DNA of 64,000 nucleotides from Siphonodentalium dalli (GCA_032622095.1 CP136068.1:113165546-113229545); one strand, 5' to 3'; positions 11,757 to 25,125 are shown, counted from the first letter of the stretch. Notes: generated by a model not told the origin, from the letters alone. Translations and numbers: made by a program.

Positions 11757-14265
11757 CAAATTCATGGGTTAAATATGGACTACATTGACAGTGGTGTAAT
11801 AAAAGTACCACACGCAGTTCGAAATAGTGGTTGTATGGTCATCCCGAACTTGTGAATATCGTGATAGGTCAAAATATTACTGTTATAGTCATTTGGGCAA
11901 ATTTCACAGTGCGGATACGCCCTTAATTGACAAATATATAGATCGAAGTTGGACTACATTCACCGTTGTGTAATAAAAGAACCACACGCAGTTCTAAATA
12001 TTGGTTATATGGGTCATCCCGAACTTGTGAATATCGTGATAGGTCGAAATATGATAGCAATAGTCATTTGTGCCAATTCTACAGTGCGGATACGCCCTTA
12101 ATTGACAAATATATGGATTGAAGTTGGACTACATTGACCGTTGTGAAATAAAAGGACCACACGCAGTTTGAAATATTGATTATATGGGTCATCCCGAGCT
12201 TGTGAATATCGTGATAGGTCAAAATATTACTGTTATAGTCATTTGGGCAAATTTCACAGTGCGGATACGGCCTTAATTGACAAATAGAATCATCGAAGTT
12301 GGACTACATTGACCGTTGTGTAATAAAAGGACCACACGCAGTTCGAAATATTGGTTATATGGGTCATCTCGAACTTGTGAATATCGTGATAGGTCGAAAT
12401 ATGATAGTAATAGTCATTTGTGCCAATTTTACAGTGCGGATACGCCCTTAATTGACAAATTCATGTGTTGAAGATGGACTACATTGACAGTGGTGTAATA
12501 AAAGTAACACACGCAGTTCGAAATAGTGGTTGTATGGGTCAATCCGAACTTGTGAATATCGCGATAGGTGAACATATTACTGTTATAGTCATTTGGGCAA
12601 ATTTCACAGTGCGGATACGCCCTTAATTGACAAATATATGGATCGAAGTTGGACTACATTCACCGTTGTGTAACAAAAGGACCACACGCAGTTCGAAATA
12701 GTGGTTATATGGGTCATCCCGAACTTGTGAATATCGTGATAGGTCAAAATATTATAGTTATAGTCATTTGAACCAATTCTACAGTGCGGATGCGCCCTTA
12801 ATTGACAAATTCATGGGTTGAAGATGGACTACATTGACAGTGGTGTAATAAAAGTAACGCACGCTGTTCGAAATAGTGGTTGTATGGGTCATCCCGAACT
12901 TGTGAATATCGTGATAGGTCAAAATATTACTGTTATAGTCATTTGGGCAAATTTCACAGTGCGGATACGCCCTTAATTGACAAATATATAGATCGAAGTT
13001 GGACTACATTCACCGTTGTGTAACAAAAGGACCACACGCAGTTCGAAATATTGGTTATATGGGTCATCCCGAACTTGTGAATATCGTGATAGGTCGAAAT
13101 ATGATTGTAATAGTCATTTGTGCCAATTCTACAGTGCGGATACGCCCTTAATTGACAAATTCTTGGGTTGAAGATGGACTACATTGACAGTGGTGTAATA
13201 AAAGTAACACACGCAGTTCGAAATAGTGGTTGTATGGGTCAATCCGAACTTGTTAATATCGTGATAGGTCAACATATTACTGTTATAGTCATTTGGACAA
13301 ATTTTACAGTGCGGATACGCCCTTAATTGACAAATATATGGATCGAAGTTGGACTACATTCACCGTTGTGTAATAAAAGGACCACACGCAGTTCGAAATA
13401 GTGGGTATATGGGTCATCCCGAACTTGTGAATATCATGATAGGTCAAAATATTACTGTAATAGACATTTGGGCAAATTTCACAGTGCGGATACGCCCTTA
13501 ATTGACAAATATATGGATTGAAGTTGGACTACATTCACCGTTGTGTAATAAAAGGACCACACGCAGTTCGAAATATTGGTTATATGGGTCATCCCGAACT
13601 TGTAAATATCGTGATATGTCGAAATATGATAGTAATAGTCATTTGAACCAATTCTACAGTGCGGATACGCCCTTAATTGACAAATCCATGGGTTGAAGAT
13701 GGACTACATTGACAGTGGTGTAATAAAAGTACCACACTTAGTTCGAAATAGTGTTTATATGGGTCATCCCGAACTTGTGAATATCGTGATAGGTCAAAAT
13801 ATTACTGTTATAGTCATTTGGGCAAATTTCACAGTGCGGATACGCCCTTAATTAACAAATATATGGATCGAAGTTGGACCACATTCACCGTTGTGTAACA
13901 AAAGGACCACACGCAGTTCGGAATATTGGTTATATGGGTCATCCCGAACTTGTGAATATCGTGATATGTCGAAATATGATAGTAATAGTTATTTGTGCCA
14001 ATTCTACAGTGCGGATACGCCCTTAATTGACAAATTCATGGGTTGAAGATGGACTACATTGACAGTGGTGTAATAAAAGTACCATACGCAGTTCGAAATA
14101 GTGGTTATATGGGTCATCCCGAACTTGTGAATATCGTGATAGGTCGAAATATGATAGTAATAGTCATTTGTGCCAATTCTGCAGTGCGGATACGCCCTTA
14201 ATTGACAAATATGTGGATTGAAGTTGGACTACATTGACCGTTGGTTATATGGGTCATCCCGAATT
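11753..14265. repeat. Satellite array, 175-bp family, continuation
   Basis: Same family and orientation as 1-5350. The variant at 13707 matches those at 4901 and 1, including the substitutions CACTTAGTTCG and GTGTTTATATG. About 14 monomers remain between that variant and its match before the PLE once the insertion is removed, so the two arrays were one. The last monomer is internally deleted and meets a different satellite near 14265. Confidence 0.93.
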
Positions 14266-15230
14266 TTTGCGTGGCTCGTGATTATTGTAGAATGGGTACA
14301 TTTTAATGAGTGTGCGAAATTTCAGTACTCATAGTGCAGTGGAAAGTGCGCACGGGCTCTTGAGTCTTGAGGTGGGGTCATGGTGTCATATTGGGTTAAA
14401 CTAGGTTTCCGTGACTCGTGATGACCAAGAATTTTGGAATTCGAACTGCGTGGCTCGATATTATTGTAGAATGGGTACATCTTAATGAGTGTGCGAAATT
14501 TCAGTACCAAGAGTGCAGCGGAAAGTGCGCACGGGCTCTTAATGTTGGGTCATAGTGTCATATTGGGTAAAACGAGGTTTCCGTGACTCGTGATGACCCA
14601 TAATATAGGAGTTCGAACTCCGTGGCTCGTGATTATTGTAGAGTGGGTACATCTTAATGAGTGTCCGAAATTTCAGTTCCCAGTGTGCAGTGGAAAGTGT
14701 GCACGGGCTCTTAATGTGGGGTCATGCTTTAAAATTGGGTTAAACGAAGTTTCCGTGACACGTGATAACCCAGAATATAGGAGTTCGAACTGCGTGGCTC
14801 GTGATTATTGTAGAGTGGGTACATCTTAATCAGTGTGCGAAATTTCAGTGCCCATAGTACTGTGGAAAGTGCGCACGGGCTCTAAATGTGGGGTCATAGT
14901 GTCATATTGGGTAAAACGTGGTTTCCGTGACTCGTGATGACCCAGAATATAGGAGTTCAAACTGCGTGGCTCGTGATTATTGTAAAGTCGGTACATGCCG
15001 ATGACGTTGCCAAATTTCAGTTACCATAGTTGAGATGAAAGTTCGCAAGGGTTCATAATGTGGGGTCAGATTTTCATATTGCGTAAAACTAGGTATCCGT
15101 GACCCGTGGTGACCCTGAATATGGGAGTGATTATTGTAGATTTCGTATCTGTCGATGAGCATTCCAAATTTCAGGACCCACTGTGGTCCGGAAAATGCAC
15201 ACAATGCACATTGGGATAATATATTGATAA
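14266..15230. repeat. Second satellite, about 172-bp period, five to six copies
   Basis: Copies are marked by GTGGCTCGTGATTATTGTA at 14271, 14460 (variant), 14622, 14794 and 14966. The unit also carries GAAAGTGCGCACGGGCTCT and GGTTTCCGTGACTCGTGATG. Spacings are 189, 162, 172 and 172 bp. The last unit is eroded. The family does not resemble the 175-bp satellite. Confidence 0.85.
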
Positions 15231-15860
15231 TAAACGCTCTTTATTGCTAATAGTTAGTGCCTCTTCGGGTCATTTGATGTCAACATCACCCTGCCGTGAA
15301 ATTCACCGCGTAATTTTTCTTTTGTGTACCACATTGCTTGCACATTTTCTGGGCTGAATAATAAACGCTCTCTGCGTATCGTGCAATTGATTAATACCCC
15401 TTTAAGTCATATGAGGTCAACTGTGCCTATTCCATAACATTACCCTTGTCAAGTGATTAATCTGTACTAACGTTTCTACATATCGTCTAAGCTTATAATG
15501 AGCGCTATTTATTGTTCATAGTTGCCCCTTTAATGAGTATGAGATCAACGGAAACAACCCCATATTACCCAACGGGATAATTTATCCCAGTGTGTCAGTT
15601 TTCACCTTCCAGATTGCAACAATTTTAGGTATATAATTAATTATTTAGTTAAATTAATTACTGTTGCCCTTTTAAGACATCTTATATCAACGGGACCTAT
15701 ATAATAGGGTTACCTGAGTAAAATTACGACATTTACACATTTTCAGCTCCGATGGTCCAGCCGTTTGGGCGCCTCTAATCAATATATATATATATATATA
15801 TCATAATTCTTAGTGCCATTTTAAGACATCCGAGGGCAACGGGACCTGCAAAATAGCGCT
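15231..15860. repeat. Degenerate tandem repeat, about 130-150 bp
   Basis: Diverged units recur near 15253, 15390, 15520, 15660 and 15808. Each has a TAGT(T)GCC(C/A)TTTTAAG-like start followed by a 'TCAACGGGACC'-like block and a 'TTACCC/TTACCT' block. A short TA tract lies at 15781-15801. Repeat borders are uncertain. Confidence 0.5.
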
Positions 15861-16055
15861 CCCAGGTAAAATAACATATATGACGTCAGAGTCAATAACA
15901 CCAAGAAAGTACAAGCAATGAATGATATACCCTCGCAGTTGATGATGCCTCGAGAATTAGACTTGTCATTACTTACCACGGGGCCAAGAACGGTAACTCT
16001 AGCCGCGCTTGCACGCAGTAGCCGCGCCGCGCCGCGCCACACAGAGTTGTCTATC

Positions 16056-16071
16056 TCTATATATATATAGC

Positions 16072-16140
<69 letters not shown>

Positions 16141-16147
16141 CTATATG

Positions 16148-16224
<77 letters not shown>

Positions 16225-16250
16225 CTATATATATATATATACATATCCGT
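16056..16250. repeat. TA dinucleotide microsatellite
   Basis: About 190 bp of (TA)n interrupted by AGCTATATGTG motifs. Apparent Tyr/Ile open frames on both strands are products of the repeat. A CG-rich patch (GCCGCGCCGCGCCGCGCC) lies just upstream. Confidence 0.95.
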
Positions 16251-16899
16251 GTCGATAATATATATGGAGAAATATATATGATTTCGTGCGTCTTACATGA
16301 AGACCTAGCCGGCGAACGTCCTTTACGTCGTGTGACGTCAACGGGATGCATAATTATGGAACACATCGGGAATACGGATTGTAAATATGACACAGCAGGA
16401 ACACTGTAATTCTAAGAATAGGCGGGTAATAACACATATATCAACAAAGGAAGGCTATAAGAAAGACGTTATTTTATTTTATATTCTGTGTACTTTGTAT
16501 ATGAATTCGAATTGTTCGATGTTTTAGAGGGGTACCAACATTATGTCGTCAATAACAATCAGTCTGAACTGCAGAGTATAACCATGTGCATAATACCATT
16601 GGAATAATTGGTATGGAGCACACTCATTTCAGGATATTTCAGTTGGCAGGTCATTTATAAATAAGAGAAATAAAACTCAACATTGCGGAACGCCACGTGT
16701 CACATCAACACACTCCCAAAATATCTGTCAATCCGACATGTACATTGACATGTGACCAACTAGAGACTTCCAAATGGGTCTAAATGGGTTAACTTTATGA
16801 GGAAGATAATGGGTTAAACTTTTCTAAATGCATGGAGTCAGGGTTGGTTAAGTGGGGATGCACCAAAAGCGATGAAATTGTTAATTCAACCGATTTCAT

Positions 16900-17426
16900 T
16901 TAAAGGCACGGGCGGCGTTCGTTTCAGAAATATTCATATTTGTTCAAATCACCATCAACAGAAGGAATATTAAAAAATATATATAGTTTTGTTCATATGC
17001 CAAACATAATCAGCGCGTAAATCGTATATTGTCGTCCAGACGTACCATGGTGTTCGTAAACAAGATTCCGCTCGTGTTACAGAAGTTTTGCTTCTGTTTA
17101 CATAACACAGCGCAATTCTATTAGTTAATCACACACAAATGATATAAACGCTCTTTATTATTTCCATATCAGGAGAACAGTAACAAATAACGCTCTTTAT
17201 GTTTACCATATCCGGATAAAAAAAAGCCAGGTAACGTAACGTTTTTTGCGTTTGTTTGCGTAACACAGGGAGAAAATTGACAATAACATACTGTTTTTGC
17301 CATATTTCTGATTCCTGTAAGGACAAAGTCTGTCTATATTATACTATTATTTCTGTTTTTGGCGGTTTTTGACGGAGGTGAATATTTTAACAGCATACCC
17401 ACTGCCAACGCCGCCCGTATCTTTAA
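16900..17426 (+). mobile_element. MITE family A, copy 1
   Basis: This 527-bp element has termini TTAAAGGCACGGGCGGCGTT and, inverted, TTAAAGATACGGGCGGCGTT. It has no coding capacity. Inside are two tandem copies of a CGCTCTTTAT-containing unit and the block TGACGGAGGTGAATATTTTA. Other copies are at 21702, 43211, 51737 (inverted) and 63729. TTAA at both ends may be the target sequence, but the superfamily is not certain. Confidence 0.85.
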
Positions 17427-18163
17427 ACTTATATAAATACACATCCATGACACATGTAGTCTAAGTTTGTGGTCTAAAATACAGAAGTGTTACCGTCCTT
17501 TTCGTGGATTGGAGTAAATTAAAAACAACTGAATCGATGTCCACAAAAACAACTTATATATGTGAATCACCATGATATACGATCAGTTTTATGGTGTAGT
17601 TTAAAGTTTCGGATGTGGCGCCGTCTGGGTCAGGGGCGGGGATTTGGGTAGGGACAGAAACATCGATACAAACAGTTGTCGCAGATTTCCATCAAAGTAT
17701 ATGTCTCTTCGTGATATACGAGAAGTCTTATTGTGTAGCCGAAATTTTCCAAACTGGTCCTATATATATATACGGGTCAGGAATGCATGGGGGCTTCTGG
17801 TGAGCACAACATCGATAGAAACTTTTCTGCTGTCGATTTCCATCAATAGGGAAGGCCGTGATAACTGATATATGTTACTCTCTACACGCATGCATAGTGC
17901 ATGAATGCAATATCGTCCTTTTCCCGACGGTGGGCTTTACCATTGGAAAGAAAGAGTCTGTTCAATAACATGTATACTTTGTTCACATACACAGCTAAGA
18001 GGAACAATAAGTGATAAATACATTGTACACACATCTCCCCAACTCATATATATTCATAACCATGATAGTATTAGGAATATAATGGTGAAGCGTGAGATAT
18101 GCCAGGATGTGGAAAGTTCAGATGGACCTACGCAGGAAACTACTTAATTGTTAAGCCATTAAG
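17427..18163. other. No gene seen
   Basis: AT-rich sequence with short open frames only. It has a TATATATATA stretch near 17761, no domain, and no repeat shared with the rest of the window that I could detect. Confidence 0.4.
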
Positions 18164-19062
18164 CCCCTGTCACACTCCGCTGCGATCAGGCCGGTGCTTG
18201 CATTGCGCTGCAAAAGTATCAAAGCGCCCACCTAAACGCACTAAGGTCTCCAAGAACCGATTGGTGACACAGTGTACACTGGCTACGACGGGCGAGGGTC
18301 CCCATGGTCGCCCACATGTGCCAGAGCGCCGCGCTTGTTTTGTGCATGCACAAAACAAGCGCAGAGACTCTGCGTTCTGACAAAGGCGTAGTAAGCTTAC
18401 TGCAGTTGCAGAGGAATTCTTGCTGCGACCACGAGTAGCTTGTATCCGTCCTTGCTACGTCAACGAGGCGCTCATGTCGTTCGCTTTGCGCTGTCGTGGC
18501 GACGGTACTGCGCCTGGTCAGAACGCCAAACATCTGCGCTTGTTTTGTGCATGCACAACACAAGCGCGGTGCTCTGGCGCTCAGGGGAGATCACGGGGAC
18601 CCTCTCCCAATCGGTTCTTGGATACCTTAGTGCGCTTTGCTTGGCGCTTTGATAATTTTTCAGCGCAATGCAAGCGCCGGCCTGATCGCAGCGGAGTGTG
18701 ACAGACGTTTAATTGGACAGCTAATCTATTGCGGATTGTTGGGTATTTTCCCCACAACCTAAACACTGACTATGACTGGAGAACGCAGGAGACGCTATTT
18801 ATACTTTCCGCGCCCACACAGAGAACGTTTTGCAAACTTATTGAGAACGTACAGCGACACAATAACAGCGACTTGAGCGCACCAAGGATTAGAGAAAGCA
18901 CAACGAGAGCGTGAGACTTGACAAAGTAGGAACACAATAGGAGCATACTTTGTGTTAACAGTTTGACAATTTTGAACAGTTTTCCGCGCTCCTCCTGCGT
19001 GTTACTCATATATTTTTTACCTTTTCCGCACAATGCAAGCGCCGGCCTGAGTGTGACAGGGG
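18164..19062. mobile_element. Nested inverted-repeat element
   Basis: The inner part, 18167-18704, has about 44-bp inverted termini beginning CTGTCACACTCCGCTGCGAT. Two perfect or near-perfect palindromes, GCGCTTGTTTTGTGCATGCA and its inverse, lie at 18329 and 18536. A third terminus (GCAAGCGCCGGCCTGAGTG...) ends at 19062, so an outer element CCCCTGTCACAC...GTGTGACAGGGG encloses it. Overlapping reading frames here only mirror the palindromes. Confidence 0.75.
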
Positions 19063-19511
19063 TTTTACACCATATGATGGAATCTACTCTATCTAAAGAC
19101 CGCAGCAAGCATCTGATATAACACTAAAATGTCAAAAAGATAACTTTAATTATAGTTTTAGAAGGGCAATTATGGAAAGAGCGTTATCAGCAAGTATACA
19201 ACTTGAGTGGAATTGAATAACTGTCAATACAAGTATATGATACGAACTAATAACAGATAATAGTATTTGTTTTCCAAAGTGGTGCTGACCGAGTCAGGGA
19301 TGTGTTTGGTGGTGATCCAGGGTACCGCAATTTCTAACACAAAAATTGCTGTCGATTTTTCCTAAACTTATACTATATTATCCATCTCCATGAGATATAC
19401 ATTGTTGTGGTTGGTGCAACCATATATATTTCCAGTCATAACGTAACAGAAAGATATTATATAAATACGTACAAAAAGCGATATCATAATAGACATACAT
19501 CAATTAACTGT
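19063..19511. other. No gene seen
   Basis: Non-coding, AT-rich. Nothing recognisable on either strand. Confidence 0.35.
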
Positions 19512-19743
19512 TTAACCCTTTCGTACTGGTGCAGCATTAAATATCACGTTCCAGTGCATTTTCTTATATATACGAGTCTCCCATATACATGTATGCGATG
19601 TCAATGTGAATACTGTTAGGCCAATGTATTCTCTTATATATTCGAGGCTCTCATGGGAAATTCGCATATACTTGTACATAAGATAATGCATTGGCACAGG
19701 GTTTTCGCAAAATTTCAGGAAGCTCCAGTAATGAAAGGGTTAA
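19512..19743. mobile_element. Hairpin-module MITE, TTAACCCTTT termini
   Basis: The element runs from TTAACCCTTTCGTACTGG to CCAGTAATGAAAGGGTTAA. Inside are two diverged hairpin modules related to CAATGCATTCTCTTATATAT, and GGCACAGGGTTTTCGCAAAA near the right end. Related elements lie at 21367, 44852 and 54760. Confidence 0.75.
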
Positions 19744-20200
19744 TCAACAACCCAGGGGTTTATATGTTAAAGTTTGCTCCCTTGTGTGGTTCAAATGTGT
19801 CAAAGTGGCACTGTCTGTTCCAGGAATGGGAGTTGGGGAGGGTCACAAAAATCGATCAAGACATGTTATGAGTGATTTTTTTCAAACGTGTTGGCATTAC
19901 CATGATTTGAGGAGTCTCATGGTGTACATTGATATGGTCGAAGTGTCGCCGCCCGGTTCATGGATGGGGTGGGGAAATTTCAAACAAATGTTTACCAAAC
20001 GTATACATGTACATGTATATAGACACCTCAGGTATAAGATGGTCTAATGGTATAATGGTCCAGCTCTCTGGGTGTACATTATGTTTCAGCTAATGGTATT
20101 TGTAGTTGCCAAATTGGCGCTGTCCGATGCAGATATGAAGATCGTTGGAGGGATACCAAAATTTATCAAAACTACAACCGATTTCACCAACACTATATAC

Positions 20201-20364
20201 AGCAATGCCCTAAGTAATCGACCCCTCAACCACAGCAGAATTATGGGTAACTTTTCAGGATTTAGTCGGAAATATGGCTTGTTGCCATTCATCGGAAAGC
20301 TCTCAGTGAAAAAGTTACACATAGTTATGCTGTGGTTGAGGGGTCGATTACTTAGGGCATTACT
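20201..20364. mobile_element. Fold-back element, copy 1
   Basis: Inverted termini of about 30 bp (AATGCCCTAAGTAATCGACC and its inverse) enclose GGGTAACTTTTCAGGATTTA. A second copy at 49980-50176 is almost entirely self-complementary. Confidence 0.8.
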
Positions 20365-21366
20365 TTAGTTCTCTCCACGATACGATATAACGTTGTTTGA
20401 TTTTCTGAATTTGCGACGCCCAAATACGATGACTAACCCGAGAGTTAGTCATAGTGACTTGCGGAATGGTACGGAATAGCCACAATGACAAAATATATTT
20501 TTTGTCGACTTAAGTTAGTTATATTGACGTGCATCTTTTCTCAGTGAGCGCGAACTAACCAACAAGATTGTGCTGAGATTATTATTACGTGACCCCAGTA
20601 ACACCACACAGACGGCCATGTTGTAAACGTAGTTGGGTCAGCTAACCGGGCCATGTCTAGCATAAATAGTTGGATAAATTACTAACGACCATAACTACAC
20701 ATTACTTATTGATATAACCTTAAATTATTTTATCTTCTAATTTCTTTAGGCGATAGTGACACTTCTAATTGCCTATTAGTGCCATTATATAACGACCGAT
20801 TTTAATAGCGGTGCCAGTACAGGTTATTGTGGTTGATCGTGAAAATTTCACGTGGAATTGAAGGCAACTGTATGAAAATTAAGTTGTCGGTGAATTCTCT
20901 TCAGAAATTATGTCACGATATGTGAGTGATAATTGTTTCTAAATTGGGGAGAGTTTTCCTAAGCTAAATACCATCGAGACTTTGTGGTGGTTACGCGCGT
21001 ATGTTGTTAGTGCGAAGGTTGCAAAAATTCAATGCATCAATGCAGGCTCAAAAGAACCGACATTGAAACTGTGGCGCTCAGAATGTGTGCATAGTGTATT
21101 CACTGCATTGAATTTCATGAACGCACTTTATATAATAAACCTGATTTATAATTAAAAATAATTACGAGAAAAGTCACCCTATATAAGCCAACATGGGGCA
21201 ATCCCCCCGCATACGACCGGACACCTGCAGTGGTCCAACCGACAAGATTGAACAAAGGATTTAAACGGAAATCTGCGGTGAGTACATTAGATAAACCCAA
21301 TCCCTGGCAGGCGAATTATCTGGTCCTAATTATCTGGTCCTCCTGCAATGCTATGATGGCATTTTT
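20365..21366. other. No gene seen
   Basis: About 1 kb of AT-rich sequence without an open frame or repeat that I can support. Confidence 0.35.
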
Positions 21367-21613
21367 TTAAACCCTTCCATGACTGGACATTTTTTTGAAA
21401 ACCCCGTGCCAAAACGCATTCTCTTATATATGCGAGTCTCCCATAGCGAGCATCGCATATATAAGAGAATGCAATGGCCTGACGATGTTTACCATGTCAA
21501 TGTAAGCCAGTGCATTCGAGGCTCCCTATGAGAGACTCGCAAATATAAGACAATGCACTGCCACATGATATGTAATGCTGCACCATGCGCAGCTCCCGCC
21601 AGGCAAGGGTTAA
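21367..21613. mobile_element. Hairpin-module MITE, TTAA..CCCTT termini
   Basis: It starts TTAAACCCTTCCATGACTGG and ends CAAGGGTTAA. A hairpin at 21414-21478 has arms GCATTCTCTTATATATGCGA and its inverse. A second, eroded hairpin follows near 21505-21570. Confidence 0.72.
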
Positions 21614-21701
21614 GCACAATATATTATCGAAACACGTTTTGCGACTTCTTATTCCGAGTTGAGACGTTTACATATGCATGCTGGTATATATTCAAATGTA
21701 A

Positions 21702-22229
21702 TTAAAGGCACGGGTGGCGTTCGTTGCAGAACTATTTATATTTGTTAAAATCGCCATCAACAGAAGGAATATTAAAATATATATAGTTTTGTTCATATGC
21801 CAAACATAATCAGCGCGTAAATTGTATATTGTCGTCAAGACGTACGATGGTGTACGTAAACAAGAGCCTGCTCGTGTTACAGAAGTTGGGCTTCTGTTTA
21901 CATAACACAGCGCATTTATATTGGTTAATCACACACAAATGATATAAAGGCTCTTTATTATTTCCATATCAGGAAAACAGTAACAAATAACGCTCGTTAT
22001 GTTTACCATATCCTGATTTAAACAAAAGTCAGTTAACGTAACGATTTTTTGCTTTTGTTTACATAACAAAGGAAAAAAATTGACAATAACATATTGTTTA
22101 TGCCATTTTTCTTATTGGTATAAGAACAAGGTCTGTCTATATTTTACTGTTCTTTCTGTTTGTGGCGGCTTTTGACGGAGGTGAATATTTTAACAGCATA
22201 CCCACCGCCAACACCGCCCGTATCTTTAA
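21702..22229 (+). mobile_element. MITE family A, copy 2
   Basis: Full-length, 528 bp, same orientation and internal order as 16900-17426, with scattered substitutions. Confidence 0.85.
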
Positions 22230-22244
22230 ATTGAATATTTGTCT

Positions 22245-22325
22245 CTGAAACATACATTCTGATTGGTCGATAGTTAGTTGTTAACTGAAACATACATTCT
22301 GATTGGTCTATAATAAGTTGTTAAC
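22245..22325. repeat. 40-bp tandem duplication
   Basis: Two 40-bp units beginning CTGAAACATACATTCTGATT, at 22245 and 22285, with a few differences. Confidence 0.8.
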
Positions 22326-22714
22326 TTTAGTTTTAGATTCACAGGCATCGGTTGCTGTTCGGTTAACTAATTTTTAATTGAGCACCGCGTCATGAAAACG
22401 AGCGTACAATACGTCACCGCACAGCATCCACAAGTCGCGTAATCGAGTCAACCGCTCACACATATTTTCAATTGACAGGAAGTTGTTTGTGAGTTGTTCT
22501 GAGTAAACCCATGGAACGAACTGTGAGATTTGACCAACGAAAACAAGATTTCTCACTTCATGTCATGTAATGCCGATAAAAAAAAGCGCATTTCGTACAT
22601 TTTCTTCAAACTGTTTTGATTCTTATTCATGGATTTATGGGCCCGATCTAAATGTTATCTGGTATAAAATAGCACGTGCAGATGCTGCTTTAATGTGTAA
22701 AACCGGAGAGGCAT

Positions 22715-23108
22715 ATTTCCATGTTACTGGGTGCACATGTAAACGTTTTTTTGTATTGTCTCGATACTTTTGGTTTGTTTCATGTTTACATGTATATGTA
22801 TGGGATTATTTATTGTTCAGGATCTAACAATATTACGCGGCGTTGTCATTGTTGCATATATTATGTTAAGTATAACAGGAGATGGTCTCAGAAATGGCCG
22901 CATTTTAGTGTATTTCCATGTTACTGGGTGCACATGTAAACGTTTTTTTGTATTGTCTCGATACTTTTGGTTTGTTTCATGTTTACATGTATATGTATGG
23001 GATTATTTATTGTTCAGGATCTAACAATATTACGCGGCGTTGTCATTGTTGCATATATTATGTTAAGTATAACAGGAGATGGTCTCAGAAATGGCCGCAT
23101 TTTAGTGT
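22715..23108. repeat. 197-bp tandem duplication, near-identical
   Basis: ATGTTACTGGGTGCACATGT at 22721 recurs at 22918, and the sequence between repeats with no difference that I could find. The duplication is therefore recent, or an assembly artefact. It has no coding content. Confidence 0.9.
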
Positions 23109-23637
23109 ACAACCCTCTTTAAAATGATCGTCTCCGATAAAGGCCATCCATGCTTTCGCTTCACACGAGTTTATAATAAAGAGCGTTGTCATTGTTTGTT
23201 TAATGGATTTTCGAGATGGCTGTGTCATAAAATGATGGTGATTGCAAGTATTTTCCCTTATCCCGTTGTATGGATTAAGCTGAAAATTATCTCAGGAACG
23301 TTTGAATTATTTTGGTTTAAAATCACACCGTTCATCTTTGACTGGCTAATATATTCTCTGTTTTGTTCTGTATCTGTACAGTATGTGAGGAGTGTGCGAT
23401 AAGCAAAACACCGGGGAGACTACACAAATCCCACCATGAATCTTCAGGATTCACCGGGATTTTTTATTGCCGTGATCCACCTTGCGTGGATAGGATTACG
23501 ATGAATCAGAAATCATCCAAACTGACCAGGGTTTACCAGGGATCATCGCGAACCACAGAGAATCACCACAAAACACCTATAGCTACTTATAATAAATTTT
23601 CCGCCACTTCAATTTATTTTATAACAGTATTAACTAT
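23109..23637. other. No gene seen
   Basis: Short open frames without motifs. One AATAAAGAGCG motif near 23176 echoes MITE family A. Confidence 0.35.
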
Positions 23638-24009
23638 ATGTGACCCGCCATATCACATCCAGTCGTAAATCGGGATTGTTTTTACCCTGTGCCAATGCAT
23701 TCTATTACAATTTTTAGGACATAAAATAAAAAAAACATCCATTACCCTGCATGGAGCCCCACACATATATAGAAGCATATAGAAGAGTGTCGTCTGCTCA
23801 TGTTTTTCTGGGGCTCTGTATGGGTGAAATTATAAAATTGTTAAAGAGTACAAGAACAAATTATTAAAATTGTAAAAAAGTGTTAGACCAATGCATTCTC
23901 TTATATATGCGAGGCGATCTATGGTCGACTCGCATATATAAGAGAATGCATTGGCACAGGGTAAAAAATTCCCGACTTACGACTGGATTTGATATGGCGG
24001 GTCACATAT
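23638..24009. mobile_element. Hairpin-module MITE, TGTGACCCGCC termini, copy 1
   Basis: Inverted outer termini TATGTGACCCGCCATATCA are flanked by TA. The right hairpin (23890-23958) is complete. The left one is cut after the first arm compared with 26812-27281, so this copy has an internal deletion. Confidence 0.82.
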
Positions 24010-25125
24010 ATGGATTATTGTCTTGTCTTGACTTATTCAAACTGTTAATGACCGCATCGAAAATGACAATTTGTGGACAGTGTATTGGCTTATTCAATGC
24101 AATTCCCGTTGCATACAAACACCTCAAAAAAGAAAGTCCCCCTAATATATTCTGTGATATTTCAGAGATATTCTATTGGATTTTAATGAAACTTTCCACA
24201 AATGATTTGTGGTACATGTACCAGAGACATCAATTATGCTAAGCACTGTGCAGTGAGGTGAGATATGGCTGAGTGAGCACGAATTGAATGGAAGAGGGGC
24301 ACTTTTCAAAAGTTGCAAAAACACAGGTATAGAGTTATCATGATAATTCGGTTGTGCCTTGGTTCACCAATTATCACGGGCTTGGAAAATCCTTATCTGT
24401 TTTTACCCAATGGCCTACATGATGGGAAACATGGTTTACTGAAAAATGGCTTCAAAGAGACCGACTTCAATAACTCTCACGGCTCACGGCATGAAACTTC
24501 AAGGTGTCATTCCAAAGGAATGTGGTTAGACTAAATGACCTGAGCATGCATCGGGCACATCGTGTACTGCAATTGACACGCATGTTATTATGATTGTGGA
24601 CTCACAGTGTAATTTTTGGAAAAGCACCCCTCTTCCATTCAATTCGTGATCAGTTGGCCATAACATAATTCACAGGATGGTGCCCCGCACATATTGTGTC
24701 TCAGATACCACTAAACATTTGCGTAAAGTTTTATCAAAATCGATACAATATCTCATAAAATATTACCGAATATATTAGGGGAGAGACTTTTTTGTTGTTG
24801 AGGTGTTTATAACATATTCGCTGCGATGTATATACATGTAGTGAGGTTTCGATAGAAATATCACCCCAAAGTTGATTAAACCATAGCGCTCAATAATCCT
24901 CACAACTCAATATGTCGGCGTTAAGTGTGTCACCGTCATGGGCGCGACTCATATAATAACCAGGGTTCTATGGGTTCGGACGAACTCGACCTACAATGGG
25001 AAGGGAACTGCTTTATTTTCCGACCACTAAGGGTACATTCATACGTGAGTTGCCTGGTATGTTTTGCAGACATTTCGATGTAGAAAACCATATGGTGCCA
25101 GCATATGAACAGAAAAAACGCGTAA
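24010..25125. other. No gene seen; single Harbinger-like terminus
   Basis: No supported gene. TAAGGGTACATTCATACGTG at 25028 resembles the end of the element at 52761, but no partner end is visible nearby. Confidence 0.35.

Noticed and set aside
16077-16400. Tyr/Ile-rich open frames on both strands
   Set aside because: Direct translation of the TA microsatellite.
18099-18701. Overlapping open frames of 90-114 codons on both strands
   Set aside because: They mirror each other because the DNA is an inverted repeat; no domain or start context.
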